This document shows positions 21,088-33,856 of a stretch of DNA of 64,000 nucleotides, piece by piece. The notes beneath the pieces are model-generated. The model was not told the origin of the DNA. It saw only the letters and a program-made list of their open reading frames with translations, and ran no database searches. Source of the stretch: Hemerocallis citrina (Eukaryota > Streptophyta > Magnoliopsida > Asparagales > Asphodelaceae); NCBI GenBank assembly GCA_017893485.1, contig JACEHZ010000200.1, positions 62,001-126,000 of the forward strand. The letters run 5' to 3'. Both the position numbers and the translations under genes were made by a program. Position 1 is the stretch's first letter; each line of letters begins with the position of its first letter.

Positions 21088-22592
21088 TTGTTTTTTTTTT
21101 TGAGGAAAAGGTGGAGTCTGGCCACCCTGTTTCATTAATAAGTGATTAATAAAACAAAACTCAGGGTACTGAGCTTACAACAAAATCCTAGAAACAAAGC
21201 AGAAGAACATAACTCCACCCCGAATATGGGGAGAGGGACAAAAGACAGAACATAAAGTAGCCACAAAGTAATACATCATACCCCCCAACAAACCTTAGGG
21301 TGGTGGGTATCAATGTCCATCAAAGATTGTGCTGGCTATCAGTCAATCGTCGGGCCGATCTCAATCACCTCGTCATCAAACTCCTGTACCTGGAATACAG
21401 TCGCAATCCTGTCACTTGGACCTGCTGCTGCCACATTAGCCCAAAATAAAATTAGATGCATAATATGATTCAGATTGCCAAAAATACTATTGCAAGTTCT
21501 ACGAAAGTAAAGATTATTTCTGTCTAGCCAGAGGACCCAGGTCATTGCGGCGATCGCGATATACCACACCTCTCCCATAGCACCCCTCTCCGTCGCGAAC
21601 TTGGTTCCTACCCACAGGTCCTCGTATGCAGTAGGGTATTGAGATGTCCCTAGGGCGCTGAGAACCTCTACGATAACCGCTTTGCTCCTAGGACAGTGAA
21701 GGAAAAGATGGTCTCTAGTCTCCATGGTAGCTTGGCAGAACCCGCATTGAGAGTCTACAGTTGGTTGGCGCTTAGCGAGGTTTTCTCTAGTCAGGATCGC
21801 ATCGTTTAGCACCAACCATAGGAAAACTTTGGTTTTTAGTGGTGCTTTTGTTCTCCAGACAACGGCAAACCACTTTGGTGAACATCCCCTAAAATGGATG
21901 CGATTGTACATGGAGCGAACCGTGAACTTGCCGTTCTTCTCCAATCCCCAGGTTTTCTTATCGGGCCCCTGAGAACAGCCAATTCCTGCGTTGGTGATGT
22001 AGGCCTGAAATTCCGTAAGTCTGAGCAGGGAGCCTATGTTAAGCGGTTGTTTGAAAGTTGGATTCCATGCGCCTCTTTTCCAAGCTGCTGCCACCATGCA
22101 GTGTGGTTGTGTCGCTTGCTCGTATAAATCGGGGAACATGGACCTGAGTGTGTGATCAGCACACCACTTATCCCACCAAAATCTGGTAAGTCTGTTGTTA
22201 CCTATAGCTGATTTAACACAGCTATTGATGGGTTCGTATGCCTTAGTGACACCTTTCCAGAAGCAGGATACCCGAGGACCTATCCTGAAGCCTAGATTTC
22301 TAGTTCCATTTCCATGCATGTATCCCTGAACAAACTGTTGCCACCCTTCTCCATTAGGGTGGAAAACTTTCCACCACCATTTACCCAGTAGCGCCAAATT
22401 CATATCTTGAAGATCAATTATACCTAGGCCTCCATAAATCTTTTTCATGCACGCCTTCTCCCATCTAATGAGGTGATATCCTCCTCGGTCCGGGTCTGCT
22501 TCTTTCCATAAGAAATGCTTCCTAGTTCGGTCAATTCTTTGGATTACCCATCGCGGCATCTCAAAGAAAGAGAGATAATAGGTAGGAAGGTT
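21088..22592 (-). mobile_element. 5'-truncated L1-like LINE (copy 1)
   Basis: A poly-A tail (poly-T on plus, from ~21,088) and a 17-bp perfect target duplication ACTCATTAGGTATGTTT (21,071-21,087 and 22,593-22,609) define a target-primed insertion. The single long frame covers only the C-terminal part of ORF2. The 3' UTR (GGCCACCCTGTTTCATTAAT) is shared with the LINE copies at 27,695 and 52,036. Confidence 0.88.
21339..22592 (-). pseudogene. LINE ORF2 C-terminus (zf-RVT region)
   Basis: About 418 codons of undamaged frame equivalent to the last part of the ORF2 at 52,299-55,964. It covers the region just after the reverse transcriptase (LPTYYLSFFEMPRWVIQRID), a linker and the zinc-binding zf-RVT domain (CGFCQATMETRDHLFLHCPR). 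The RT catalytic core is absent because of 5' truncation. The frame runs a little past the element into flanking DNA up to 22,667, which is not LINE sequence. Confidence 0.85.
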
Positions 22593-22837
22593 ACTCATTA
22601 GGTATGTTTGTATTTGATATAACCGTTCTACAGTGGTTCGAATTGGTATACACGTAAATACATGCACTATAAAATAAAATGTTTGAATAAATAATTAAAC
22701 ATATTACCTTAATACATTACTTGTGACCCAACTAATACTTGGTATACTACAATACAAGTATATAAGGGAGTATGACTTGCAAGTTAATATCCAAGCATAA
22801 TGTTGTGCACTTTATAAGATTATACTCAATTATGGTG

Positions 22838-22860
22838 CCCCCCCCCCCCCCCCCCCCCCC
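22838..22860. repeat. Poly-C run
   Basis: 23 consecutive C residues followed by an A-rich tract, close to the left edge of the copia element. Length may be affected by sequencing error. Confidence 0.9.
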
Positions 22861-22914
22861 ACCAAAACCAAAAAAAAAAAAAAACAAAACCTTATTTTCC
22901 TTTATTGTTGGAAG

Positions 22915-23887
22915 TGTTAATCACCCTATGGGGGTGAACAGGGTGGTTGTGCGAAAAATTAAAAACTTAAATAAAATACGTAAAGTAAGGAGATAGAGTT
23001 AGAGAAAGCAAATTGAGCAAGCACGCAAGACACAACGATATAACGTGGTTCGACCCCTAGGTCTACGTCCATGCCGCATACTTGTAGCAATCCGTCACAA
23101 GCATTCACTGTACTTTAAACCCTTGTACAGTGATTCTCGGAATTCAGTCTGAGATACCTATTACACCCACAGGGCTTCTTCAAGCAAGTCCCGCAAAACT
23201 GGCTGAAGTGGAAGAAAATAAAAACTCTCAAAATCTATAACGATCTTGATTGAAGAAAACAATAAAAGCTCTCACACTCGGATCGTTGATTGAATGATTA
23301 GTTCAAAAGAATTATAATTGCAAAGGGTGATGAATACTTAGTGAATTCGTCTCTATTTAAGCGAGGAAACATATCTTTCCAAAAATGAAAATATATTTCC
23401 GAAATAGTCAAAACAGCACGTGGATGGTCGACCGCTTTATTAAGCTGTCAACAGTTCACTCTTCAACTAAAAGTCGAAGGGTGACCAGTCGACTGACTCA
23501 CTTTTTGAACTAGATGGGCAGTCGACTGTTGTCACAGTCAACTGACATATCGTACGGTCGACCGCTATAGTGCAAATTCAACTTTTATTTGGCGAATCCA
23601 CTTTATATTTTTTCCAAAACTAATTCTTCAATCAACGATAATTTACATATTATATCATCTCATAAATATAAATAAATAAACTATTTTGCTGGCTTTCTTG
23701 AGATTTGAGACACATGCTTTTTTTCTTTGATAATTGCAATCTTATTTGATACATGCCTCTTTTGCTTGATTGCAAATCATTTTGGATCTTTATTTTGATT
23801 TTCATTTTTCTGTAAATCATGTAAATCTCAACTAAAAATATTAGTTGTAAATGATACATTTTATGCACACCAAACTTAAGGTCAACA
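22915..23887 (-). repeat. 3' LTR of the copia element
   Basis: Plus orientation TGTTAATCACC...GGTCAACA, 973 bp, collinear with the 5' LTR. It contains several GTCGAC palindromic words (e.g. GGTCGACCGC, AGTCGACTG) that recur in the internal region at 24,277 and 25,915-26,110. Confidence 0.85.
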
Positions 23888-24574
23888 ATCTCCTCCTTTT
23901 GGTGTGAACAAAACATACCTTAGATTTTTTTTAAATATATCAATGGAAATTCAAGTGCTCTCCCTAAATCTAATATTCCCCCTAAATTCATGTGCGTTAA
24001 GAATTTAATAAGTGTGTTGTTCATTATGTATCATATATGCAAAAATCAAAACTAGTTTACGAGCATGCATTCATAAGTTTTTAAAAATAGTTTAACTATT
24101 GCAAAATAAAGAATATAATAGCGGAGATAAATATAATGAATTAAAATTCTCAGCCTAAGTATGTTAAGTATTTTCTCCACCCTTTTGGAACACACAAAAA
24201 GGCGCAAAGGAAACAACAGCAGTTAAGAATCAGAGGCTCGGAAGAAGGGTAACAGAAAAGAAAACGATCGACTGGGCGGTCGACCAACAAAAAACAAGGC
24301 AAACACCTGTAAAAGACTTTTGCTTTGATTGTAAACGACATGCATAAAAAAATTTGGCATACGGAAGTATAATTAGAGCAAATCCATTACCCAACCAAGA
24401 TCATATATCAACCATGACATGAAATTTAACAGGTTTGCAAAATACATACTGCATGGATAGAAATACAAAAAAAAACTTATATAATCCTTCAAATGAAACT
24501 ACATTAGCCTTTAAATGAAACTTCAAATGTACTGCATTTGTTGGAACCAAAAATGTTTTACTTCCATCGAGAAA

Positions 24575-25800
24575 CTATTCCTCGTCATCATCGCCATCAT
24601 CGTCTTCTTCATCATCTTCACCACACTTGTCATTCGCCTCTTCATCGGAAGGAGGGGGAAGAAGTTCCCATTCCTCTCTTGTCTTGCATGAATTCGATGG
24701 TGTTGACATAGTAGTTATATACTTGCCTTTGATAAGTAGAGAATTGAGCACTCATAAAAAAGATGGAGCGGATGAAGGAGTAGCATTCTTACGACGAGAA
24801 GAGGATGAAGAGGGTGCTTGTTGTGGTTGTTGCTCTTGTTCAGCTTGGCGATCAAGCTGGGCATAATGAGCCCGTTGACCAAACGGGGTGTCAATACTCA
24901 TTTGTCGAGGAAGAATCGGCAGTGGGGCTTTGTTAAGGAGATAATTGCCTACGGAATACATGAATCAATAGCCAAGTTGTAGATTAGAGAGCTAAAAGGA
25001 AGGGAACGATTCCGAGAATAGGCTTGATTCATGGTGCGAATAATGAAAGTAGTGAGATCAAATTTGTAGGCACCAAGGATAAGAAAAATGAGGAATGATT
25101 GATCGACTTGAATTGCAGTTTTGACATTCCCTTTAGGTCGAATATTTGCATTGACAATTTTTTTTAACACACGGGCTTCATCCGTGAAATCGGTGGGTGA
25201 AGGTCGAGCAATGGTGAGAGATTCAAGCTTAATGATCAAGGATTTGACAGCATATTTGTCATGACCCGATTTATATTCAAGAGATTTAAAATCAAGATTA
25301 TAAGCTTCAAATTTGCCCTCAGGAATGTTATATCGGGAACGAAGGTATGCGGGAGTGACCTTAACAGATTTACCATGAAAAATTGAGGAGAAGGTGAAGT
25401 CATTGTCCTTCAAACCATCTAACTTGGTATAAAATTGACAGGTTAGGGATTGGAGTGTGTGCTAGCAGTGGTGAGATAATCTTCCCACCCAAAGTCTAAG
25501 AATTTTAACCATGTCACCAAATTGACCACCTAATGAACCTAAATCTATTGGACGACTAGGTACAACCGAAGAAGAGGCAAGAGTGTTGAAATATAGATCA
25601 GCACAATGAGACTCTCTAAAGTGTGACATCTTTTATAACCGTTTTTTTGGGTAACAGTTTTCTTACCCTTTGAATGATGAAAAGAAGAAAGACCATAAGA
25701 AGACTTGAGAGACCACGAAATGACAAAACGCTCGAGAATTTGAAGTAAAAATGCCACACAAAAAAATCAATTTTTTTATGGGTTTGGTAGAAAAGGGAGC
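24575..25800 (-). pseudogene. Env-like / putative plant transposon protein frame of the copia element
   Basis: The best continuous piece is 25,413-24,949 (154 codons): KDNDFTFSSIFHGKSVKVTP, YLRSRYNIPEGKFEAYNLDF, then a LESLTIARPSPTDFTDEARV helix-rich block. This resembles the extra frame between pol and the 3' LTR in SIRE-type elements, often annotated as envelope-like. N-terminal pieces continue upstream to about 25,757 in shifted frames. An acidic Glu/Asp tail lies near 24,580-24,620. Several frameshifts make it nonfunctional. Confidence 0.6.
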
Positions 25801-26736
25801 TAGGGTTTCGTGGAGGCTGATGAAAGAAGATAGGGTATTTATACTAGGAAAGCGGTCCCCACATGTCATAGAGAGAAAGAAACGATTTAAGATCTGATCA
25901 GCTGATAGAACCGGTCGACCAGTTCATGGAGCAGTCGACCGCAACACAAAAAGAAGAGAAGAGAATACTGTAAGGGAAATTGGCAGTAAGCGGGACGGTC
26001 GACCGGTCCACTTTCGACCAAAAGAGCACTGAGGACGGGAAGTTGCCAGTATATGGGATGGTCGACCAAACCGCTTATGAGGAGAAAAGTCGACCATGCA
26101 GTCGACTGACATATTGTTTTGAACAGTTTTAGTCATAAGAACATGCATAAAGTTGAAAAAATATCAATGACATCTAATTCTTCTTTTAAAAACATGAAAG
26201 CTTTTTTCCTCTAATGTTTTTTTGTGAACATATTAGCTAATTTCAAATCCGTTGAAATATAATCAAGTATAACATCTCCTCTTTTTAAAATGATCTTTAA
26301 TGAAGTAGTAACAAATCTCTATGGGTTTATCTCAAAAAACAAATCTCTATGAGTTTTGTGCAACTAAAGATATGTAATAGAAGATTCCTTACATATATTT
26401 CATCTGTAAGACATAGTGTAATAGTTTTATCACATATTACTACTGAGACATTTATAAATATTATTCAGTTTATTGACATGAAGTAAATAGAAACAACTAT
26501 TTTCTAGTGCATGCATTTTATAGAGGGGTGAACAATGTTTTAGATCACTTACGAAAAGTTTATCATCCATAATGTAGAAATATATCAAAATTAGTTTACC
26601 GTTTATAGTTTAGCCAATGTCGTACTCATCAGAAGAACCAATGTCCTTCTTTTTTCCCCCATGATAGAGATGCATATTATGTTGTTGTAACTAGTTATGA
26701 GTTTCGAGCATCCACCATCAAGGTATCTACAATCTT

Positions 26737-27678
26737 TTAAGTTGAAAGCGTTGATTCACCTACATTAAAGTTAGTAGGTGTCCAAGTAGACGTTGTTCCT
26801 TCATTCACATTCTTATTTACCCAAACGAAATTAATATTCATTTTTAATGAGTAATTATAAGATATGTGTCCTAATTTACAGCAATAGTGACATGTAATGA
26901 GATTATGCTTTGGATCACGCACATGTGCATAGTTATATGTTGGTTTGTAACTATTTTTATGGTTATGCATATGTGTATGACAAGATTGCTTAGAATTTTG
27001 ACATTGTATTGGTTCATTATAACCAAGTCCTCAATTATTATGATATGACCTTGAATTATTTTTCATAAGATAATGAGGCCCTTCATATTTTTCAACCATT
27101 TTTTCGAACTCAATTATTATATTACAAAGTTTTTTTTTTCTAGTTTTCTCATCGTCTTTGGTGTTCCGACGAAGAGTATCTAGAGTATCATCAAGTATTC
27201 TGTTATGTTCGAGTGCTTCCTTACAACCTTCTACTACCTCATCAAATTTTCTTTTGCATTCATTCAGATCGTCGGTGAGTTTAGCAATATGAACAAATTT
27301 CTCATGAATATCTTTTAGATTTTTATTATGTATTGTCAGAGATTTTTGAATCTGTTGTTTCAAACATTCATTTTCTTCTATCAACACATCATGATCTTTC
27401 CTAAATGACTCAAAATTTTTAATAATCAAAGAATGTTTTTCTTTCAACTTTTCGTTTTTCGCAATGCAAGAGTAATGTGATTCATTAGACATTTGCTTAT
27501 ATTGTCTCAACTCACGACTTAATTTTTTTGTATAATCTCTTAAGTCATTACACATGTCAACTAGATCATCATAGGTAGGTTCTTCGATTACCTCTTCTTG
27601 GAGTGGTGAATGCACCTCACCATCTCCAAGAGCCATGAATCCAAAGTCATTGTGTTCTTGCTCTCCATCGTTGGAGTT
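26737..27678 (-). pseudogene. Copia gag, C-terminal part
   Basis: From the insertion junction, SNDGEQEHNDFGFMALGDGE leads into a ~200-residue coiled-coil (27,636-27,031; many LKE/LIEEN heptads), then a degenerate zinc knuckle near 26,870-26,910 (CHYCCKLGHISYNY, last Cys replaced by Tyr). This is the layout of SIRE-type gag. The N-terminal part lies 7.5 kb away at 35,239-36,213. Confidence 0.72.
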
Positions 27679-28180
27679 TGAATCTAGCTATGTTTTTTTT
27701 TTTGAAGGAAAAGATGGAATATGGCCACCCTGTTTCATTAATAAGAAATTAAAAAAACAAACCCAGAGTACTGGGCCAAGTTACAAACTACAGACAGAAA
27801 ATAAAACGTACATAAAGCAACATAACCCGTACAAACAACAAATTCCTCCAACAACCCTGGAGGGTGGGCCGACAAACAAGCTCGGTCCATCAAAATTGTA
27901 TGTACATCAGTTTAGCTTCGTACACTGCCTCCACGGCACATGCACACCCACCAGAAACTAGTCTGACATGATTTTTATCACCTGCCTTGCCCTGCCTTCT
28001 CCTCGCTGGGGGACCCCATCTTTGGGCTCGAGCCCCGCATGCCTAATTTTGACAACCGCCGAGCTCAGTCTACTCGCTGGGGGGGCATCTTTGGGCCAAA
28101 ACCCCGTAGACAGAGTTTTGACAGCCGCCAAACTCAGTCTACACCTCCTATCCTCCCACAATCTAGCTATAATACTCCCC

Positions 28181-28793
28181 ACTAAAAATTGCAGTCAAGG
28201 AGAGAGTCGTGAAGATGATACATTCGCCTCTCTCACGCCCTTACTATCTCCAGTGATTTCTCACAAATACAGACCACCACCAACCTAGAGTAGTGAGAAG
28301 CAACGTCTTCACTCACTCACTCTCTCACTCCCTCTCTCAATCGGAAAACCAATACAAAACCCAGCTGATTGAAGTATCATCTTCTCCTCTCGCCATAACG
28401 GGCGATGGCATTGGGTGTCAGCCCCCATTATGAGGGCGAAGTGGTGGTGGTGCCCCGTCGACTGTGGTCATCCGGTGAAGCTGCCCGGATGCAGCCCCCG
28501 CCCCTCTAGATCACACCCTAACAGAATGGGGTACAAGCTCCATCCTCTATCTCACTAAAAATTGCAGTCAAGGAGAGAGCCGTGAAGATGATACATTCGC
28601 CTCTCTCACGCCCTTACTATCTCCAGTGATTTCTCACAAATACAGACCACCACCAACCTAGAGTAGTGAGGAGCAACATCTTCACTCACTCACTCTCTCA
28701 CTCCCTCTCTCAATCGGAAAACCAATACAAAACCCAGCTGATTGAAGTATCATCTTCTCCTCTCGCCACAACGGGTGATGGCGTTGGGCGTCA
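28181..28793. repeat. 373-bp tandem duplication, second unit interrupted by the chromovirus
   Basis: ACTAAAAATTGCAGTCAAGG begins a unit at 28,181 and again at 28,554. The second unit breaks at 28,793 and resumes at 34,345 through 34,479, where it ends CTCCATCCTCTATCT exactly as the first unit does. The duplication therefore predates the chromovirus insertion. Confidence 0.85.
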
Positions 28794-29290
28794 TGTCACG
28801 GACAAGTTCTAGAGGCATCCAGATTGTTCAAGGGGACTCCGGAACACTACAGAATGCCCCGGAAGGATCAAGAACGTCCTAGAGTTCTCTAGGACAATGT
28901 GGCACGTTCTAGTGTGAACTAGAACCTTTGTGGAACAATGTACATAGTTATAGAGTATTCTAGTAAACTCTTGTACATAGTAGAACTTTGTACTCTAGAA
29001 CCTTCCCTTGGGGAGGAGAAGGATCATCCTAGCACTATAAATAGGGAGGAGCCTCATTTGCTCCAACCATCAAGACAATCCAAGACAATCCAAGGAAATC
29101 CAAGGAAAAGCATTCCAAGCCACTCTTGTAAAGTTCTCTATAAGAATAAATTCTCTTCCATCTTACTTTACTCACTTCTCTTCAATCCTCTGCCTTCTTA
29201 ACCCTCAATTTGCCTGACTTAGCCCTCGATCTAAGGAGTAAGCTAGGTGGTACACGGCCTGACTTGAGGAAAAGAAGTCGTCCCGTGACA
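28794..29290 (+). repeat. 5' LTR of chromovirus 1
   Basis: TGTCACGGAC...CCCGTGACA. TATAAATA at about 29,036-29,043 is the likely core promoter. It includes a short tandem CAAGACAATC/CAAGGAAATC stretch, which accounts for the length difference from the 3' LTR. Confidence 0.9.
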
Positions 29291-29327
29291 CGTGGTATCA
29301 GAGTCAAGGTTTCGTTTGGCAGAAATT

Positions 29328-30434
29328 ATGGCTGGACGCGAGGGAAACGTGAGTGATGTCACCACCAACGTGGAGGTAGTTGGTGATAGGGGAAGAGCGG
29401 AGACAAATGCCAAGAAGAACAAGAGCAAGAACGCGAGGGAGCAGTCGATGGATGTTTTGGCCAGCTTTGAGTTGAGATTGGCTAAGGTGGAGATTTCCAT
29501 GGGGGAGTCCATTGAAAGGATGGATGCCATGGACGACACCATGGACGGTGTCAGAGAGGATGTTGGTGGCCTAAGGGAGGAGATTCTTGGTGTCCTCAAC
29601 ACCCTAAAGGCCGAGTTCAAGGCAGAGATAGCGCAGCTTTAAGAGGCGTTCAACACCCAAGGAGAGGAGGTGAAGTTGTGCAAGGAAGCAATAGCAGGTG
29701 GGACTATTGCAAGGGAGATGCCACGCACTAAGGCGCCAGAACCCTTGAAGTATGGAGGTAAGCGCGATCCCAAAGAACTTGATGAATTCTGTTGGTCCCT
29801 AGAATGCTACTTCAATGCTGTAGGAATTAAGGATGATCAACCCAAAGTGGATACAGCTGTCCTTTACTTGAAAGAAAATGCAGCATTATGGTGGAGAAGG
29901 AAGCATGGTGACATAGCCAAGGGGCTATCCACAGTGGATACTTGGGACGAGTTCAAACAACAACTCAAGAGGCAATTTTGTCCCCAAAATGCCAAAGATG
30001 CAGCTATGAAAAAGCTACGTGGGCTGAGGCATACCGGGAGTATCAAGGAGTATGTTGCTGAATTCACATCCTTGATGCTAGAGTTACCGGATCTGAATGA
30101 GGAAGATAAGCTTTTCTACTTCTTGGACGGACTACAATCTTGGGCTAACTTAGAACTCAAGAGGAGGAACGTCAAAGATGTAGACGAAGCTATAGCCGTG
30201 GCGGAGGACCTTGTGGAGTTCAAGAAAGACTTCGACGGCAACAAGAAAAAGAGTGTAGGAGACAAGCCCCACAAGTTTGTGAAGCAAGATAAGAAGTATG
30301 ACAAGCCATTCAAAAGGGACAAGCTCAATGAGGGAGGAAGCAAGAAGAAGGAGCCGGAATGTTACTTGTGTAGCGGACCGCACTATATTCGAGACTGCCC
30401 GAAACGGAAGGCCCTTAATGCTATGGCTTGTTAA
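29328..30434 (+). pseudogene. Chromovirus 1 gag region
   Basis: ATG at 29,328 (MAGREGNVSDVTTNVEV). A coiled-coil N-terminus precedes the retrotransposon gag core (FCWSLECYFNAVG; ENAALWWRRKHGDIAKG; FKQQLKRQFCPQNAKDAAMK) and ends in a CCHC-like knuckle CYLCSGPHYIRDC near 30,360. Stops at 29,640-29,642 (TAA) and 30,432-30,434 (TAA) interrupt an otherwise unbroken frame continuous with pol. Confidence 0.85.
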
Positions 30435-33400
30435 GCAGAAGAGGAAACGCAAGTTAGTTCCATGCGTCTCCTTAACTCTCTTAAGGCCAAGGATGAGACG
30501 GTGAAGGTGTCCAAGGAAAACGAGACCAAGGTCGGTGGTCTCATGTTCGTACAGGCCAAGGTGAATGGAGGATCCACCAAGGCATTAGTGGACACAGGTG
30601 CATCTCATAACTTCATTGCTGAAGAAGAGGCTACTAAGTTGGGAATCAAGTACGCCAAGGAGTTGAGTTAGGTGAAGGCCGTCAACTCATCATCTCAACC
30701 CATCCTTGGGGTAGCTCGTGGAGTACCTATCCAGCTTGGAGGATGGGAAGGCACTATTGACTTGACGGTTGTCCCTATGGATGACCACCGCATGGTTTTG
30801 GGCATGGAATTCATGGACAAGGTACGTCCCTTATCATTTGAGAAAGACTCAACCATGCGTATTACAAAGGGATGCACTATCCACATAGTACCTTTGGAGA
30901 GAGGGAAGATGGAGTCAAGAAGCTTATCTGCCATGCAACTCAAAAGAGGTCTCAAGAAGGGGGAGACCACTTATCTAGCTGTCTTGAAGGAGGCAGATGT
31001 TCCAACAGAGACGGGTGTGTCGACCGGAGTGAAGGAAGTGTTGGCAGAGTTCAAGGATGTGATGCCACCGGAGTTGCCGAAGAACTTACCTCCGAGACGG
31101 GAAGTGGATCACGTGATAGAGCTTGAACAGGGTGCAAGACCCCCAGCTATGGGACCTTACCGGATGGCTCCGCCCGAATTGGAAGAATTGAGGAAGGAAT
31201 TAAAGGAGTTGCTCGATGCTGGACTCATTAGGCCCTCCAAAGCTCCCTATGGTGCCCCGGTGTTATTCCAAAAGAAACATGATGGAAGTCTACGGATGTG
31301 TATAGACTACCGGGCACTTAACAAAATCACGGTGAAGAATAAGTATCCTATACCGTTGGTTGCCGATCTCTTCGACCGACTTGGTAAGGCGCGATGGTTT
31401 TCAAAGTTGGATTTGAGGTCGGGCTATTGGCAGGTACGCATAGCTGAAGGGGATGAAGCTAAGACGACTTGTGTGACAAGGTATGGGTCGTTTGAGTTCT
31501 TGGTGATGCCCTTTGGTCTAACCAATGCACCTATGACATTCTGCACCCTCATGAACAATATCTTCCATCCGTTCCTGGACAAGTTCGTGGTAGTGTATCT
31601 GGATGACATCATGGTGTATTCAGACACGTTGGAGGAGCATGTTGAGCACCTACGACAAGTCTTCCAAGCACTAAGGGAGAATGAACTCTACGTCAAGCCA
31701 GAGAAGTGCTCCTTTGCCCAGCAGGATGTGATGTTCTTAGGGCACAAGGTAGCTGGAGGGAAGATTTATATGGATGAATCCAAGGTGCAGGCCATTGCAG
31801 AGTGGGAACCGCCCAAGAACGTGACTGAGCTAGGCCTTGTGAATTATTACAGGCGGTTCATTCTTGGATACTCGGCTAGAGCGACACTGCTCACCAACCT
31901 ACTCAAGAAGAAAGTTGTGTGGGAATGGACGGATGACTGCCGATCAGCCTTTGAGGATTTAAAGAAGGCCATCATGGAGGAACCAGTTCTGAGGCTGCCA
32001 GATTATTCGAAGCCGTTCGAGGTACACACTGATGCATCCGACTTTGCAATAGGAGGGGTACTCATGCAGGAAGATCACCCAGTGGCCTATGAGAGTCGGA
32101 AGTTAAATGAGACGGAACGGAGGTACCCGGTGCACGACAAGGAGATGACGGCTATCATCCATTGTCTTCGGGTATGGAGGCATTACTTGTTGGGGATTCA
32201 GTTTATGATCAAGTCTGACAATGTGTCTACGAGCTACTTCCAAATTTAGAAGAAGCTAAGCCCCAAACAAGCACGTTGGCAAGACTTCTTGGCCGAGTTT
32301 GACTATGTGATGGAGTATAAGCCGGGCAAGACCAACGTGGTAGCCGATGCATTAAGTCGCAAGGCGGAGCTCGCGACCATCTCCCAAGTCGAGTGCGACC
32401 TTGCCAAACGAATCAAGGAGGGATTCAGTCATGACCCCTTAGCCGTTAATGTGGTGAATATGGCTAAGGAGGGCAAGACACGCAAATTTTGGATGGAGGA
32501 TGGACTTCTCCTCACAGTTGGTGATCGTCTCTATGTTCCCAAGTGGGACAACTTGAGGAGGGAAGTCTTGAAAGAATGTCATGATTCAAGATGGGCTGGA
32601 CATCCAGGCACGCACCGTACATGGGCACTAGTGGAGCGGTCCTATTATTGGCCTAGCATGAGGGATGATGTGGAAGCGTATGTGAAGACTTGTCTTATAT
32701 GCCAACAAGACAAGGTGGAACAAGATAAGTCAGCTGGGTTGTTGGAACCACTACCCGTACCGGAGCTTCCATGGGAAAGTATATCCATGGACTTCATCTC
32801 AGCGTTGCCTTTGTCGGAGGGATGCGGTTCCATAATGGTTGTAGTGGATCGGTTCTCTAAGTATGGAACCTTTATCCCAGCCCCGAGAGATTGCACGGCC
32901 GAGGAAGCAGGAAGGTTATTCTTCAAACATGTGGCCAAGTATTGGGGACTTCCTCGGACCATCATAAGTGATCGAGATCCGCGCTTCACGGGAAAGTTTT
33001 GGAGAGAACTATTCAAGCTGATGGGTTCGGATCTCCACTTCTCCACAAGTTTTCATCCTCAAACCGATGGCCAGACAGAGAGAGTGAACCACCTGTTGGA
33101 GATATACCTTCGGCACTATGTGAGTGCCAACCAGCGGGATTGGACTAAGTTGCTCGATGTGGCCCAGTTTTCATACAACCTGCAGAAGAACGAGGCTACG
33201 GGAAGGAGTCCCTTTGAACTAGTGACTGGACAACAGCCGATGACACTGCAAGAGCTAGCAAAGGGGTACACTGGTTCAAGCCTGCCAGCTTACAAGTTTG
33301 CAAAAGGGTGGAATGAGGAGATAGAAATTGCCCGAAGCTACTTGACCAAGGCGGCCAAACGGATGAAGAAATGGACCGATGTGAAAAGGCAGCCAAGGGA

Positions 33401-33825
33401 ATTCATTGTCGGTGACGAGGTGATGGTGAAGTTACCCCAAAAGATGTTCAAGTCTACGCGCCAAGTCCACAAAGGCTTGACACGAAGATATGAAGGACCG
33501 TACCAGGTAGTGGAAAAAGTTGGCACAAGATCCTACAAGGTAGCTTTGCCGTCGCACCTGAAGATCCACCCAGTCTTCCATGTTAGCCTTCTCAAACCTT
33601 ATAGTAGGGACGAGGAGGATCCAAGGAGGAACGAATCTCATCGAGCCCCACCAGCAAACGTGGTTTCATATGATAAGGAAGTCGATGAGATCCTAGCCGA
33701 TCGAGTTGTTCGCAAGAGGGCATGTGCGGTGGAAGGATCAACCCGAGAGCGAGTCTAGTTGGGAGCGAGAACAAGATCTATGGCAGTTCCGCGACAAGAT
33801 TGAAGAATTCAAGTCTAAGGCTTGA
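30435..33825 (+). pseudogene. Chromovirus 1 pol (protease-RT-RNase H-integrase-chromodomain)
   Basis: In frame with gag. Protease ALVDTGASHNFI (~30,590). Reverse transcriptase with catalytic YLDD at 31,596-31,607. RNase H ([11 protein letters not shown]). Integrase zinc domain H-x3-H...C-x2-C (CLICQQ) and catalytic core (SMDFISALP; IISDRDPRFTGKFW; FHPQTDGQTERVN). C-terminal GPYQVVEKVG segment. Stops at 30,669-30,671 and 32,247-32,249 are point changes. The chromodomain is broken: the frame ends at 33,758, and the remainder (ESESSWEREQDLWQFRDKIE) continues in another frame to 33,825. Confidence 0.9.
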
Positions 33826-33856
33826 CGAGGACGTCAAGAGCTTAGGTGGGGGAGGG

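Noticed and set aside
22593..22667. N-terminal 25 residues of the frame over LINE copy 1
   Set aside because: They lie outside the LINE, in the target duplication and flanking DNA, so are not part of ORF2.
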